From assembly GCA_013003715.1 (NCBI GenBank), contig JABDIN010000024.1, positions 28,627 to 92,626 on the forward strand: DNA of 64,000 nt, given 5' to 3'. The position numbers and the translations under genes were made by a program. Shown in pieces: positions 9,303 through 19,447 of the stretch. The stretch's first letter is position 1. The number at the start of each line of letters is the position of its first letter. Source of the stretch: Desulfobacteraceae bacterium. Lineage in GTDB: Bacteria > Desulfobacterota > Desulfobacteria > Desulfobacterales > Desulfosarcinaceae. The notes beneath the pieces were generated by a model. It made no database searches. It saw nothing but the letters and a program-made list of their open reading frames with translations, and was not told the origin of the DNA.

Positions 9303-9579
9303 AAACATCGGCCGACTATCCGGCAGGCAATTTGGTCTTGCCGGCAGTTGATTAACAACCACGCATCAATCTGATTTAATAGTTAAAATTATTACAAGTG
9401 ATATACAGTAATAAAATGAGCTATCGTGTGATACCATCTGCAGATATATATTTGATTCCCGGAAAACCAGGATAGGTATTAAAAAGTTTTAGACTGCTAT
9501 TAAATTATTTTATAGCTTTTTGAAGGGAGGTCGAGGGATTGAGAAATGGCAAAAAAGCTATTGGGATGTCAACTCCTTC
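9303..9579. other. Intergenic spacer between fimT and purQ
   Basis: About 300 bp of AT-rich sequence upstream of fimT and downstream of purQ. It holds no supported gene. It contains one copy of a short motif AGACTGCTATT (9491-9501) that recurs near prfA, and no convincing T-run hairpin for purQ. Confidence 0.5.
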
Positions 9580-10389
9580 TTAAAAATAGTCCACTGCATT
9601 CTTGAAGAGTTGTATGCCGGGTGTGATGCGGCCGGGTGCGGGAGACAATCCCCGACGGATCAGCTCGTTGCGGCGGGACCAGTCCGGATGGTTGGTCCAG
9701 TGGTTGAAGGCTTCGGGATGGGGCATCAATCCGAAAATCCGGCCGGTGGAATCGCATATGCCGGCGATATCGAGGATGGATCCATTGGGATTATGGGGAA
9801 ATTCAAGATTGGCGGGTATCCCGTCGGCAAGTGCGTACTGAAGGACAATTTGATCATTCCCGACCAGTCGTTCGATGGTCCGCGAATCGGCGAAAAACTT
9901 CCCCTCCCCGTGTCGTATCGGGTATTCGACCTGGTCCAGGCCCTTGGTGAATATACAGGGCGACGCCCCGTTTACCTTAAGGGAGACCCACTGGTCCCTG
10001 TAATTACCGCAATCATTATAGGTCACGGCCACACTGCGGGTCACGTAATCCCCATCGATGCCCGGCAGGAGCCCGATATTCACCAGCGCTTGAAATCCAT
10101 TGCAGATGCCGATGATCAGTTTGCCTTCGGCAATGAAGGTGCTCATCTGATCCCCGATATTGGTCTGCATGCGAACGGATTGAATAACGCCGCCGCCATG
10201 GTCATCCCCCCAACTGAACCCGCCGATAAATGCCATGATCTGATACTTATCGAGACTTACCGAACCGTCAATCAATGCGTTGATATGCACCCGGTCGGTA
10301 TCCGCCCCGGCCTGTTCAAAAGCATAGGCGGTTTCATTGTCACAATTCAGACCATATCCGGTTAATACAAGTACGTTGACTTTACTCAT
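9580..10389 (-). CDS. purQ: Phosphoribosylformylglycinamidine synthase, glutaminase subunit
   Basis: Class I glutamine amidotransferase that supplies ammonia to PurL for making FGAM in purine synthesis. The catalytic triad is visible: Cys96 in GICNGFQ, and His224 and Glu226 in MPHPE. Length 269 aa, slightly longer than Bacillus PurQ (about 227) and closer to the glutaminase domain at the end of the large E. coli PurL. Its ATG overlaps the purL stop by four bases (10386-10389), which suggests translational coupling and 1:1 subunit production. Confidence 0.9.
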   Translation of the reverse strand: MSKVNVLVLTGYGLNCDNETAYAFEQAGADTDRVHINALIDGSVSLDKYQIMAFIGGFSWGDDHGGGVIQSVRMQTNIGDQMSTFIAEGKLIIGICNGFQALVNIGLLPGIDGDYVTRSVAVTYNDCGNYRDQWVSLKVNGASPCIFTKGLDQVEYPIRHGEGKFFADSRTIERLVGNDQIVLQYALADGIPANLEFPHNPNGSILDIAGICDSTGRIFGLMPHPEAFNHWTNHPDWSRRNELIRRGLSPAPGRITPGIQLFKNAVDYF

Positions 10390-13382
10390 CTGAGATCCCT
10401 GAAGGGGTTTTGCCAGGCGTTTTTAAGCTTTTCGATGGAAAGGTTGACGATATCAGTCCCGGTAAACCCGGTGATAACCAACTCAGGTGACGCCGTAACC
10501 TCCCCGATTCGAGCAACAGGCTGTTTTTTAAAAAGCTTCTCGAAGTGCTGTCGGTTTCGTGGATCAATGGTGACAATGAACCGGCCCGCGGATTCCGAAA
10601 ACAGCAGCGTGTCGTTGCGGCTCACATTTTCGGACGGCATCTTCGGAAGATCGATTCTCATCCCCAGGTTTCCCGCCATACCCACAATTGCCAGGTGCAC
10701 GCCGAGACCTCCGCGGTAAATACCATGAACTGAGGCGGTAAGATGTTTTTTGATTGCGGTTGCCAACGCTCTGTATAGTTCAAGCGATGACTCAGGGTTT
10801 ACCTGTGGGACATTAGTGCCGATGTAATCGTAATGCGCATAGTACTCTGATCCGCCGAGTTCATTACCGGTCATGCCCAGAATATATACGAGATCTCCGT
10901 CCAACTTGGCATCCAGTGTCTGGCAGCAGTCAATATCTTCGATCACACCCGAGGTCGAAAATTGCATTGTTTCCAGCGCGGAAACCTTCCGGGTTTCGCC
11001 GTATGGCCCTTGAAGATGACCGTCCACATACATGCTGTCCTTGCCGGACAACAGGGGTATGCCATAGGCCAGACACATCTCCCTGAGCGCGCGGCAGGAG
11101 CGAACCAATTGTGCCGCCTTGAACTTCCCGTTTGGATTGGTACGCGGGTTGTATTGAATATTGGGCCAGCAAAAATTGTCAACTCCGCCGATCTCTTCAG
11201 GGTCGGCCCCCACACTGATCAGCCGTCTGTATGCTTCGTCAATGGTACAGGTGGTCATATGATAGGCATCGATGGCGGCATACATGGGGATTATCGCTTG
11301 AGAAAATGCCAGACCCCGCTCGGATTCCAATACGGGCCGTATGACCGAAGCATCGCTGTTGACATCCCGTCCCGCACCCACCAGAGGTTTGATCACACTG
11401 GTGCCTTGGACTTCATGGTCGTATTGACGGGTGATCCATTCCGTGGAGCAGATATTGGGGCGCGACAATATGTCCAACAGGAGTGAATTATAATCCGTGG
11501 GCTCGGAAATAACTGGTTCGACCAGTCCCCGTTGTTCGGGTGGAATCCATTCCGCATCGAATTCCCATTGGGGGAAACCGGTTTGCAACAAATCAATGTC
11601 GACATAAGCACAGGTGGTTCCCCCATAGGTGATGTGCAATTTCCCCGAATCCGTATACTCGCCGATGACCGTACTTTCAACAGCATGCCGCCTGGACAGG
11701 GTCAGGAATTGATCCAGATGCTCAGGCGCCACGGCAATGGTCATTCGTTCCTGGGACTCGGAAATCCATATCTCCCATTGATCAAGTCCATCATACTTTA
11801 AGGGGATACTTTCCAATTCGATGCGACACCCGTTAGAGAACCTGGCGGATTCGCCCACAGAAGAGGACAGTCCACCGCCCCCATTATCCGTGATAAATCG
11901 AATAAGGCCGGAATCCCGGGCTTCCAGGAGGAAATCATGCATTTTTTTCTGAGTATACGGATCACCGATTTGAACATGTCCTGCGGGTGTGGTCTCCGAA
12001 AAGGTCTCCGATGACGCCGTAACACCATGAATACCATCCTTGCCCACCCGGCCGCCGCTCATGATCACGAGATCCCCGGGAACGATGTGTTTTTGGTCCG
12101 AGGGTTCATCGTCTACAATGGCCGGCATGATGCCAAGGGCCGTCACAAATACCAGGCATTTCCCCAGATACCCGTGATGAAACAGGACCTGGCCGAAGGT
12201 GGTGGGAATGCCGCTTTTGTTGCCACCGTCGCGAACCCCTTCGATCACACCATCCAATAGACGGCGCGGATGAAGACGCGGTTTCAGATCTCCTTTATAA
12301 TCCCTTGGTCCCACACAAAACCCGTAGCTGCCCATGATAAGCTTGGAGCCCTTTCCCGTGCCCATGGGATCACGGTATATTCCGACGATACCAGTGATGG
12401 CGCCGCCGTAGGCCTCCATATTCGATGGAGAATTGTGCGTTTCGCCGGTGATCACATAGTAATGATCATCATCGAAGCGCCCCACCCCGGCGTTATCCCA
12501 AAGCACTGAAATGACCCATGGTTTTTCCGCCTTCAATGACAATGTGGGGGTCTGGATATAGGTCTTGAACAGATCATCAACCACTTCAACGGCATCAGGG
12601 CCGGCTTCGGTATACCTGAACAGGCCGCCGAAGGTATTATGGTTGCAATGATCGCTGCGGCCTTGTGATATATACTCCAACTCCACGTCCGTTGGATCGG
12701 AAAGTCCCACGGTCGCGCGCTGATCCTGAACCGACTGTTTTAAAAAATACCGTCGGATGGTAGAGATATCATTGGGATGCAGCGCCAGATTGCGGTCTTT
12801 GCTGAGCGCCAGCAGGGTACGGTCACTGTCGATGGGGATGGTGGTTACCGTGGGCACATGGTTCAATTGGACCTTCGGTACAATATATCCGATGCCTTCC
12901 CCGGGATCCCACTCCGCTCCGGAAAAGATTTTCCATTGTTGAATGATGTCATTGGCCAACAACTCGCCGGCAATGGTATCCATATGCGCGTGGGTCAATC
13001 CGTCGCCGGATATACAATATCGCTTCGAGGTATAGACCGCTTCCCCCGGTTTCAATGCCGAATGCAAAAAATCTTCGATGGCCTCAACCGCCGTACTTCC
13101 GGCGTTGTCCTTAACACCAGGCCGGTATCCCACCCAGATACACCATTGAAAGTCGATGTCCAGAGACGCCAGCGATGAGACTTGCGTGACCGGATTTGTG
13201 AATATCCGGGTGCGCAGCATCTCCACCTGATCAATGGATAAATCGGCATCGATGGTCAGAATGTGTACGGTCCGGATAGCGGCAGATTGAATACCAAAGT
13301 AGTCGACGGCTTTCTGTCGAATACCTTCGCCTTCGGCATCAAACAGTTCAGGTTTCAGTGTAATTTCGATTCGGTTCGGCAT
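10386..13382 (-). CDS. purL: Phosphoribosylformylglycinamidine synthase, synthetase subunit with PurS-like N-terminus
   Basis: ATP-dependent enzyme converting FGAR to FGAM in purine synthesis. About 998 aa. The N-terminal ~90 residues (RIEITLKPELFDAEGEGIRQ) look like a PurS domain. A linker leads to duplicated AIRS-type synthetase halves. The catalytic region with SDHCNHNTF (about residue 245) corresponds to the SEHCSHK-type motif, and glycine-rich AIRS segments follow (ITDNGGGGLSSSVGE). Glutaminase activity is on the separate purQ. This is PurS+PurL fused with PurQ split, intermediate between the Bacillus (three-gene) and E. coli (one-gene) forms. Start: ATG 13382 lacks a close Shine-Dalgarno sequence; a TTG at 13400 has AGGGG very near, so the start is uncertain by six codons. 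It lies 73 bp after rseP. Confidence 0.9.
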   Translation of the reverse strand: MPNRIEITLKPELFDAEGEGIRQKAVDYFGIQSAAIRTVHILTIDADLSIDQVEMLRTRIFTNPVTQVSSLASLDIDFQWCIWVGYRPGVKDNAGSTAVEAIEDFLHSALKPGEAVYTSKRYCISGDGLTHAHMDTIAGELLANDIIQQWKIFSGAEWDPGEGIGYIVPKVQLNHVPTVTTIPIDSDRTLLALSKDRNLALHPNDISTIRRYFLKQSVQDQRATVGLSDPTDVELEYISQGRSDHCNHNTFGGLFRYTEAGPDAVEVVDDLFKTYIQTPTLSLKAEKPWVISVLWDNAGVGRFDDDHYYVITGETHNSPSNMEAYGGAITGIVGIYRDPMGTGKGSKLIMGSYGFCVGPRDYKGDLKPRLHPRRLLDGVIEGVRDGGNKSGIPTTFGQVLFHHGYLGKCLVFVTALGIMPAIVDDEPSDQKHIVPGDLVIMSGGRVGKDGIHGVTASSETFSETTPAGHVQIGDPYTQKKMHDFLLEARDSGLIRFITDNGGGGLSSSVGESARFSNGCRIELESIPLKYDGLDQWEIWISESQERMTIAVAPEHLDQFLTLSRRHAVESTVIGEYTDSGKLHITYGGTTCAYVDIDLLQTGFPQWEFDAEWIPPEQRGLVEPVISEPTDYNSLLLDILSRPNICSTEWITRQYDHEVQGTSVIKPLVGAGRDVNSDASVIRPVLESERGLAFSQAIIPMYAAIDAYHMTTCTIDEAYRRLISVGADPEEIGGVDNFCWPNIQYNPRTNPNGKFKAAQLVRSCRALREMCLAYGIPLLSGKDSMYVDGHLQGPYGETRKVSALETMQFSTSGVIEDIDCCQTLDAKLDGDLVYILGMTGNELGGSEYYAHYDYIGTNVPQVNPESSLELYRALATAIKKHLTASVHGIYRGGLGVHLAIVGMAGNLGMRIDLPKMPSENVSRNDTLLFSESAGRFIVTIDPRNRQHFEKLFKKQPVARIGEVTASPELVITGFTGTDIVNLSIEKLKNAWQNPFRDLR

Positions 13383-13455
13383 AATGGCAGTAGGTATCAA
13401 TTCCCCTGTTCAATGTCAAAATGATTTGCATGGCTCAGGAGTCGGGGGATGGACG

Positions 13456-14523
13456 CTAATTAAAGAAGATGCGCGTTATATCGTTGTAGAAAACAAAAAT
13501 CATGAGCAGGATCAGAATAAAAATTCCGGCCTGCTGGGCGATTTCACGCATTCTTGTATTGACCGGTCTTCCGATGATGGCTTCAATGAGAAAAAACAGC
13601 AGATGGCCGCCATCGAGAACGGGAATGGGCATAAAATTCAATATGGCCAGATTGATACTGAGAAGAGCGATGAAAAAAATGAGATTTCCGGCCCCTTCTT
13701 TTGCCTGCTGACCGGCCATTTCGGCGATCATGAGCGGTCCGCCTAATGTATTGGAGGAAATCCGGCCTTGAATGAGTTTGACGATACTGAGGATGGTCAG
13801 TTTTGTTATTTCATATGTTTGCGCGCCACCTTCCACAATTGCCTCAAGGGGGTTCAGTGATTTAGAGATCACATCACTGCCGGAGTTGACACCGATGACA
13901 TAGCGGTCCACATCTTCTCCGAATATATTTTTTGATGTAATCAATTCGGGTGTAACGGATGTTTCAAATATGTCACCATTGCGTCGAACGGTGATGACCA
14001 AAGGGTCTCCACCGGATTGGGTGATGAGGGCCGCCATGGCTTCCCAGGTTTCAACCGGAACCTTATTGATGGCTGCAATGGCATCGCCTTTTTGTATCCC
14101 GCTTTCATAGGCCGGCGAGGCTGTTTTCACGTCTCCAACCGTGGGTTTCAAAATAAACTTACCATAGAACAGAGAGAGGCCGCAGAAAATGATGAACGCC
14201 AGAAACAAGTTAAACAGAGGTCCGGCGGCGACGATGCAGATACGTTTGAAAACATGTTTATGGGTGAACGATATCGGTATCAGTTCCGGTTCCAGATCGG
14301 CATCCGGTTCATCCCCTACCAATTTGACGAATCCACCGAGCGGGATCGCTGACACCCGGTAGTCCGTTATGCCGATCTTTTTTCCGAACAGGCGTGGCCC
14401 GAATCCCAAGGAAAATTTTTCGACGCCGACGCCAAACAACCGGGCGATCAGGAAATGACCGAGTTCATGAAAAAAAATCAATACGCCAAGCACAACGATA
14501 AAAGCTATTAAACTGGTACCCAT
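13456..14523 (-). CDS. rseP: RseP-type intramembrane zinc metalloprotease (S2P)
   Basis: Site-2 protease family (M50). The active-site HELGH is at residues 19-23 in the first membrane helix. The third motif with NFMPIPVLDGG lies near residue 290. One PDZ domain is recognisable in the periplasmic part (PAYESGIQKGDAIAAINKVPVETW). Length 355 aa, normal for bacterial RseP with one PDZ or fused PDZs. The role elsewhere is cleavage of anti-sigma factors and remnant signal peptides. It is placed after dxr, as in many bacteria. I start at ATG 14523; an in-frame ATG four codons upstream (14535) sits directly on the AAGG and is less likely. Confidence 0.92.
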   Translation of the reverse strand: MGTSLIAFIVVLGVLIFFHELGHFLIARLFGVGVEKFSLGFGPRLFGKKIGITDYRVSAIPLGGFVKLVGDEPDADLEPELIPISFTHKHVFKRICIVAAGPLFNLFLAFIIFCGLSLFYGKFILKPTVGDVKTASPAYESGIQKGDAIAAINKVPVETWEAMAALITQSGGDPLVITVRRNGDIFETSVTPELITSKNIFGEDVDRYVIGVNSGSDVISKSLNPLEAIVEGGAQTYEITKLTILSIVKLIQGRISSNTLGGPLMIAEMAGQQAKEGAGNLIFFIALLSINLAILNFMPIPVLDGGHLLFFLIEAIIGRPVNTRMREIAQQAGIFILILLMIFVFYNDITRIFFN

Positions 14524-14590
14524 TTTGTATCCCATCCTTCAGACGAAATCGGTTCGTTTGCGGTTACATGTCCGGATTAGTCTGTCTATT

Positions 14591-15760
14591 TTATTGGTTA
14601 GCACAATTGGGCCTTGGATTGCTCAGCGTTTTCATTCTTGCCCACGTATCGGCCTTCAATATCGCGTCAAGACCGGGATTCTCCACAATCTCATGTTGCG
14701 CCATGGCCCCCTTGACCAGATGATAAATGTCCGTATAATGAATTTTTCGATCCAATAACGCCTGAACCGCCACTTCATTGGCGGCATTGAGCACCGCAGG
14801 CATGGTTCCACCCGCTCCACAGGCATCAAATGCAAGTTGAAGGCATGGAAATCTTTTTATATCCGGTGGCTCGAATGTTAAGGCGCCGATGCGGTTGAAT
14901 GCCGGCAAGGGTTGACCCAACGGCAGTCTTTCCGGATATGATAAACCATAGGCAATGGCGCCTTTCATATCCGGGATCCCCATTTGAGCCATTATGGAAC
15001 CATCTCGATACGCCACCATGGAATGCACGATGGATTGGGGATGAATCACAACTTCAATCTGATCTACCGGAATGTCGAACAGCCATCTGGCTTCGATAAT
15101 TTCAAGACCTTTGTTCATCAGAGTGGAAGAATCGATGCTGATTTTCTTCCCCATTTCCCAATTGGGGTGGTCGAGGGCGTCCTCGGGCTTGATGTCACCA
15201 AAGGTATCCGCTGGCCGACGCAAAAACGGACCACCGGAAGCTGTCAGCAGAATTTTGTCGATATCCCGGCGCCGGTGACCGATCATGCTCTGAAAAATGG
15301 CGCTGTGTTCGCTGTCCACAGGGACAATGCGAACATTATGCCGTTGGGCAGCCGCCATCACCAGATTACCGGCCATGACCAGTGTTTCCTTGTTGGCAAG
15401 GGCGATATCCTTGCCCGCTTCAATCGCGGCCAGGGTAGGCACCAGACCCGCTGCCCCGACCATGGCGCTTAAAACCATTTCCACTTTCGCATGAACCACC
15501 GCGGCGTTGTAGCCCTGGGGTCCATATCGTATTTTAATTGCCGGACCGCCGCCCATCAGCTTCTCAAGCCTGCCTGCCGCCTGTTCGTCGAAAACCACCG
15601 CCATTTCAGGTCTGAACATGCGGATTTGTTCGCTGAGTCTTTCAACACTATGTTTAGCGGTGAGCGCAACGACCTTGAACTGATCCGGAAATTGCTTAAC
15701 GACACTTAAGGCGTTCCGGCCTATAGATCCGGTGGATCCGAGTATAGACAAATATTTCAT
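14591..15760 (-). CDS. dxr: 1-deoxy-D-xylulose-5-phosphate reductoisomerase
   Basis: Second enzyme of the MEP pathway: NADPH-dependent conversion of DXP to MEP for isoprenoids, including the undecaprenyl carrier made by UppS in the same cluster. The N-terminal NADPH motif GSTGSIG is at residues 8-14. The central catalytic region has PVDSEHSAIFQ and the metal and substrate site SGGPF; SSTLMNKGLEIIEA follows. Length 389 aa is normal. It lies between cdsA and rseP in the order uppS-cdsA-dxr-rseP shared by many Proteobacteria. Confidence 0.96.
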   Translation of the reverse strand: MKYLSILGSTGSIGRNALSVVKQFPDQFKVVALTAKHSVERLSEQIRMFRPEMAVVFDEQAAGRLEKLMGGGPAIKIRYGPQGYNAAVVHAKVEMVLSAMVGAAGLVPTLAAIEAGKDIALANKETLVMAGNLVMAAAQRHNVRIVPVDSEHSAIFQSMIGHRRRDIDKILLTASGGPFLRRPADTFGDIKPEDALDHPNWEMGKKISIDSSTLMNKGLEIIEARWLFDIPVDQIEVVIHPQSIVHSMVAYRDGSIMAQMGIPDMKGAIAYGLSYPERLPLGQPLPAFNRIGALTFEPPDIKRFPCLQLAFDACGAGGTMPAVLNAANEVAVQALLDRKIHYTDIYHLVKGAMAQHEIVENPGLDAILKADTWARMKTLSNPRPNCANQ

Positions 15761-15802
15761 CTGCTTAAGTATTCATCAACGATATTATCCATTAAAAATC
15801 AA

Positions 15803-16612
15803 TTACAATATATGACCCAATAAAAAATAGGCAAGTGGCGTTGCGAACAGGAGCGCATCGATTCGATCCAACATGCCGCCATGTCCGGGGAGAATCGTAC
15901 CGGAATCCTTGATGCCGGCTGAACGCTTTAAAATCGATTCGAACAAATCACCGGCTTGACCGGCCATGCCGACCAGGATGGAAAAAACAAGCGCGTCGGC
16001 CACCGAAAGCGTGTTCAGAAAAAGGACTTTGAATATCAACCCGATTGCGATACTGCCGCAAATCCCCCCCACGGCTCCCTCTATTGTTTTTTTGGGACTT
16101 GCGGCCGGCCACAGCTTGTGTTTACCGAAGTAACTCCCCACGTACAGGGCAACCGTATCACCAAGGGCCACCAGACATAGTATATAAAAAATCCAGCTGA
16201 TACCATGGGGGGTATTATAGATTAATATCAAGAAGGAAAGAGATGTCGGGATGTAAACCACCCCCATCAATTGCCGCGGGATCATATCGGTCGCAGCGGG
16301 CTCATATTTGAACAGGATGACGCCCATAAGGCCGCAAATAACAAAATTCCCGGTTATGATGGTCAACAGATAATCAATATTCGAAAAATAAGCGGAAAGG
16401 ATAATAAGCGAGGCACTCACATAGGTCAGGCCGGAGAACCATCGTTTTGCGAGATGGTGACATGGTTTGAATGTAAAGGTGAGGTATTCATACACACCGA
16501 TGAGGCCGGCACCCCAGATCAACAGGGAAATTAACGCCTTTCCCCCATAGTTGATAATTGCGAAAATGATGGGAACAGCTATTATTCCGGTTATCCACCG
16601 TTTTAAATGCAT
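15803..16612 (-). CDS. cdsA: Phosphatidate cytidylyltransferase
   Basis: Integral membrane enzyme forming CDP-diacylglycerol from phosphatidate and CTP, the branch point of phospholipid synthesis. It has about eight hydrophobic helices, and the C-terminal CDS signature is intact (LKRSAGIKDSG...PGHGGMLDRIDALL). 269 aa, normal. It follows uppS by about 85 bp. The ATG at 16612 has only a weak ribosome-binding site, consistent with expression from within the long operon. Confidence 0.95.
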   Translation of the reverse strand: MHLKRWITGIIAVPIIFAIINYGGKALISLLIWGAGLIGVYEYLTFTFKPCHHLAKRWFSGLTYVSASLIILSAYFSNIDYLLTIITGNFVICGLMGVILFKYEPAATDMIPRQLMGVVYIPTSLSFLILIYNTPHGISWIFYILCLVALGDTVALYVGSYFGKHKLWPAASPKKTIEGAVGGICGSIAIGLIFKVLFLNTLSVADALVFSILVGMAGQAGDLFESILKRSAGIKDSGTILPGHGGMLDRIDALLFATPLAYFLLGHIL

Positions 16613-16696
16613 TGATTTAACAAAAATTCATCATTGGGTGGTATAATACCGATAACCACAAACTGTTATTATCAGCCACGGGGTAAGAGCCGTTTT

Positions 16697-17449
16697 TTAC
16701 GTTTCCAGTACACGGCCAAAGCGTCGTTCACGATTTTGAAATTGAGTTATAATGGATATAAACTCTGTTTCCGAAAAATCCGGCCAAAGCGTATCCGTGA
16801 CGAGGAACTCCGAATAGGCTATTTGCCAGAGCAGAAAATTACTGAGCCGCATTTCACCGCTGGTTCGGATGAGCAGGTCAGGATCCGCCATATCGCGGGT
16901 ATACAGATGGTCGACAATGGTTTCCTCAGTAATATCCTTTGGGGTCAACTCCCCATCGGCAACTCGGGTGCCGATCTTACGGACCATTTCCACAATTTCG
17001 CTTCTTCCGCCATAGCTCAGCGCCAGATTCAACAGCATTCCGTCATTATCTTGGGTCGAAGCCTTCACCCTGGTTAGCACGGTACGTACATTTTGGGGCA
17101 ACCGCTGTGTCTGACCAATGGTGTTCAACCGGATATTCTTCTCAAGCAGCTCCTTTTCTTCGCTGTCTAAAAACCGTTTGAGAAGCCCCATGAGCGCAGT
17201 GACCTCAGCCTTGGGCCGTAGCCAGTTTTCCGTGGAGAATGCGTATAGGGTAAGGATTTTAATGCCGAGCTTACGGCAACAGCGAACGATGGCGCGAACC
17301 GTATCGGCACCTTTTTCATGGCCTTTGATGCGATTCATGAGCCGTTTTTTTGCCCAACGGCCGTTTCCATCCATAATAATGGCCACATGGGAAGGAATTT
17401 TTGCTGGATCCAAATTTATATCATCAAAAGATAAACCGTTAGAATTCAA
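16697..17449 (-). CDS. uppS: Undecaprenyl diphosphate synthase (isoprenyl transferase)
   Basis: Cis-prenyltransferase that makes the C55 lipid carrier for peptidoglycan and LPS. The conserved [16 protein letters not shown] motif holds the catalytic Asp; the central [10 protein letters not shown] and the C-terminal [19 protein letters not shown] are typical. There is no in-frame ATG before the family core. The open frame reaches TTG 17485, but TTG 17449 (coding LNSNGL) follows a purine-rich stretch and overlaps the frr stop by only about 11 bp, so I chose it. The start remains uncertain. Translation may be coupled to frr. Confidence 0.92.
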   Translation of the reverse strand: MNSNGLSFDDINLDPAKIPSHVAIIMDGNGRWAKKRLMNRIKGHEKGADTVRAIVRCCRKLGIKILTLYAFSTENWLRPKAEVTALMGLLKRFLDSEEKELLEKNIRLNTIGQTQRLPQNVRTVLTRVKASTQDNDGMLLNLALSYGGRSEIVEMVRKIGTRVADGELTPKDITEETIVDHLYTRDMADPDLLIRTSGEMRLSNFLLWQIAYSEFLVTDTLWPDFSETEFISIITQFQNRERRFGRVLET

Positions 17450-17996
17450 GGATTTCTTTCTCTTTTTCTTTGTAGGTATCGTCAATCTTTTTGATATAAT
17501 CGTCGGTTATCTTTTGAATTTGGTCCTGGGCCTTGAACGCATCGTCTTCGGAAATATCCCCCTCTTTTTTCAATCCCTTTAAAAACTCATTGGAATCACG
17601 CCGGATGTTGCGGATTGCCACTTTATGCTCTTCGCACATTTTATTGACGACTTTCACGAGATCCTTCCGGCGTTCTTCTGTCAGCGGTGGAATAGAGATA
17701 CGTACAACCTTCCCGTCGTTGGAAGGAGTGAGTCCAAGATCGGATTTCAGAATCGCTTTTTCAATTTCTTTGATGGCGGAAACATCCCATGGCTGGATCA
17801 GAATCAACCGGCTTTCCGGAACGGACAATGAAGCCATTTGATTGAGGGGTGTGGGGGTTCCATAATAGTCCGCGGATATACCATCCAAAAGCGACAGGGA
17901 GGCACGACCCGTACGAACACGCTTAAGCTCGTTTTTGAGCGCTGTAATGGTCTTCGCCATACGGTCTTTGGTTTCTTGAAAGGTTTCCTCAATCAT
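17439..17996 (-). CDS. frr: Ribosome recycling factor
   Basis: Splits post-termination ribosomes together with EF-G. It has the full-length 185-aa two-domain RRF form: the N-terminal helix with [19 protein letters not shown], the small beta domain ([18 protein letters not shown]), and the long C-terminal helices ([15 protein letters not shown]). It is encoded after pyrH with a 130-bp gap and its 3' end overlaps uppS. The rpsB-tsf-pyrH-frr order is widely conserved. Confidence 0.97.
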   Translation of the reverse strand: MIEETFQETKDRMAKTITALKNELKRVRTGRASLSLLDGISADYYGTPTPLNQMASLSVPESRLILIQPWDVSAIKEIEKAILKSDLGLTPSNDGKVVRISIPPLTEERRKDLVKVVNKMCEEHKVAIRNIRRDSNEFLKGLKKEGDISEDDAFKAQDQIQKITDDYIKKIDDTYKEKEKEILEF

Positions 17997-18126
17997 CGTC
18001 GTTCACCTTCATTAAAATGATTTTGAATGATCCGGTTCAAAAATAGTACCAATTTCTTTATGGTAAAACCAATGGGCATCTGAAGAATCCGGTCGATTGA
18101 GACCGGTAAATCCTGCCCGCCCGAAT

Positions 18127-18843
18127 TTAATGGGAAATACGGGTTCCTACAAATTCACCGCGGGCTACTTTGCTGATATTGCCTTCCCCCTTGAGGTTGA
18201 ACACCACCAGGGGAAGATGGTTGTCCATTGCCAGGGAGATCGCCGTCATGTCCATTACCTTCAGCTGGCGTTCGAGCACGGACATGTATTTGATCGACTT
18301 GATGAAATTGGCGCCCTCCACCTTTTCCGGGTCCGCATCATAAAGTCCATCCACCTTCGTGGCTTTTAAAAGTACATCGGCATGCACTTCCTGGGCTCTG
18401 AGAACGGCAGCCGTATCCGTGGTAAAATACGGGTTTCCGGTGCCGGCGGCAAATATTACCACCCTTCCCTTCTCAAGATGCCTCAGTGCCCGACGAAGGA
18501 TGTAGGGTTCGGCGACCTCATGCATGGAAATGGCGGTTTGGACACGGGTCTGGATGCCCATCTTCTCCAGAGCATCCTGAAGCGCCAGACTGTTAATCAC
18601 AGTGGCCAGCATGCCCATGTGGTCGGCGGATGTTCTCTCCATGCCGAACGAGGATGCTTTTACTCCCCTGAAAATATTTCCCCCGCCAACCACGATGGCC
18701 AATTCCACGCCAAGCTCAATAACATTTTTCACTTCACCGGCGACATAAGATAGCATCTCCGGACTGATGCCGAAGCCTTGATCACCCATCAGGGCCTCAC
18801 CACTGAGCTTGAGCATAATTCGTCTGTATTGAAGATCCGACAA
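18127..18843 (-). CDS. pyrH: UMP kinase
   Basis: Hexameric bacterial UMP kinase of the amino-acid-kinase fold, converting UMP to UDP. The N-terminal LKLSGEAL phosphate-binding motif, [10 protein letters not shown], and [16 protein letters not shown] are all intact. 238 aa. The start is TTG 18843, chosen because AGGAG lies 10 bases upstream and the family needs residues before [13 protein letters not shown]; the next ATG (18816) would cut into the first strand. Only two bases separate it from the tsf stop. Confidence 0.95.
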   Translation of the reverse strand: MSDLQYRRIMLKLSGEALMGDQGFGISPEMLSYVAGEVKNVIELGVELAIVVGGGNIFRGVKASSFGMERTSADHMGMLATVINSLALQDALEKMGIQTRVQTAISMHEVAEPYILRRALRHLEKGRVVIFAAGTGNPYFTTDTAAVLRAQEVHADVLLKATKVDGLYDADPEKVEGANFIKSIKYMSVLERQLKVMDMTAISLAMDNHLPLVVFNLKGEGNISKVARGEFVGTRISH

Positions 18844-18845
18844 TA

Positions 18846-19445
18846 TTAGTCCGCTCCTATCTGGAATCTGGCAAATCGGTTTATCTGTATTTTTTCACCG
18901 GTTTTACCGATGATTTCGGTGAGATAATCCGCTATGGATTTATCGGGATCCCGCACGTACTGCTGGTTCATCAGACAAGATTCCTTGTAGAATTTATTGA
19001 GTTTCCCCTCGGCAATCTTATCGACCATTTTTTCGGGTTTTCCCATTTCCATCGCCTGTGCACGATAGATTTCTTTTTCTCTCTCGATGACATCCTGTGG
19101 AACATCTTCGGGCGTGATACTCACCGGGTTGGTCGCAGCAATGTGCATGGCGATATTTCTGGTAAAGTCCAAAAAGTCATCGGTTTTGGCCACAAAATCC
19201 GTTTCGCAATTGACTTCAACCAACACACCGATTTTCCCACCCATGTGGATATAGGATTGAATGGTTCCTTCAGAAGTGGCTCTATCAGCACGTTTAGCTG
19301 CCGTTGCCAGACCTTTTGTTCTCAGATAGTCAACGGCTTTTTCCATATCGCCATCACACTCTTTAAGTGCGGTTTTACAGTCCATTATCCCGGCACCGGA
19401 CTTACTCCGGAGCTCTTTAACCATGCCTGCACTGATGGTTGTCAT
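18846..19445 (-). CDS. tsf: Elongation factor Ts, short form
   Basis: Guanine nucleotide exchange factor for EF-Tu. The N-terminal UBA-like domain ([19 protein letters not shown]) and the TDFVAK signature ([11 protein letters not shown]) are present. At 199 aa it is the short type, as in Thermus, rather than the 283-aa E. coli type with a duplicated core. A ribosome-binding site (AGGAG, 7-base spacing) precedes the ATG. It follows rpsB with a two-base gap. Confidence 0.96.
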   Translation of the reverse strand: MTTISAGMVKELRSKSGAGIMDCKTALKECDGDMEKAVDYLRTKGLATAAKRADRATSEGTIQSYIHMGGKIGVLVEVNCETDFVAKTDDFLDFTRNIAMHIAATNPVSITPEDVPQDVIEREKEIYRAQAMEMGKPEKMVDKIAEGKLNKFYKESCLMNQQYVRDPDKSIADYLTEIIGKTGEKIQINRFARFQIGAD

Positions 19446-19447
19446 AG

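Noticed and set aside
9520..10365. Plus-strand 281-codon frame opposite purQ
   Set aside because: Complementary shadow of purQ, which has a complete catalytic triad.
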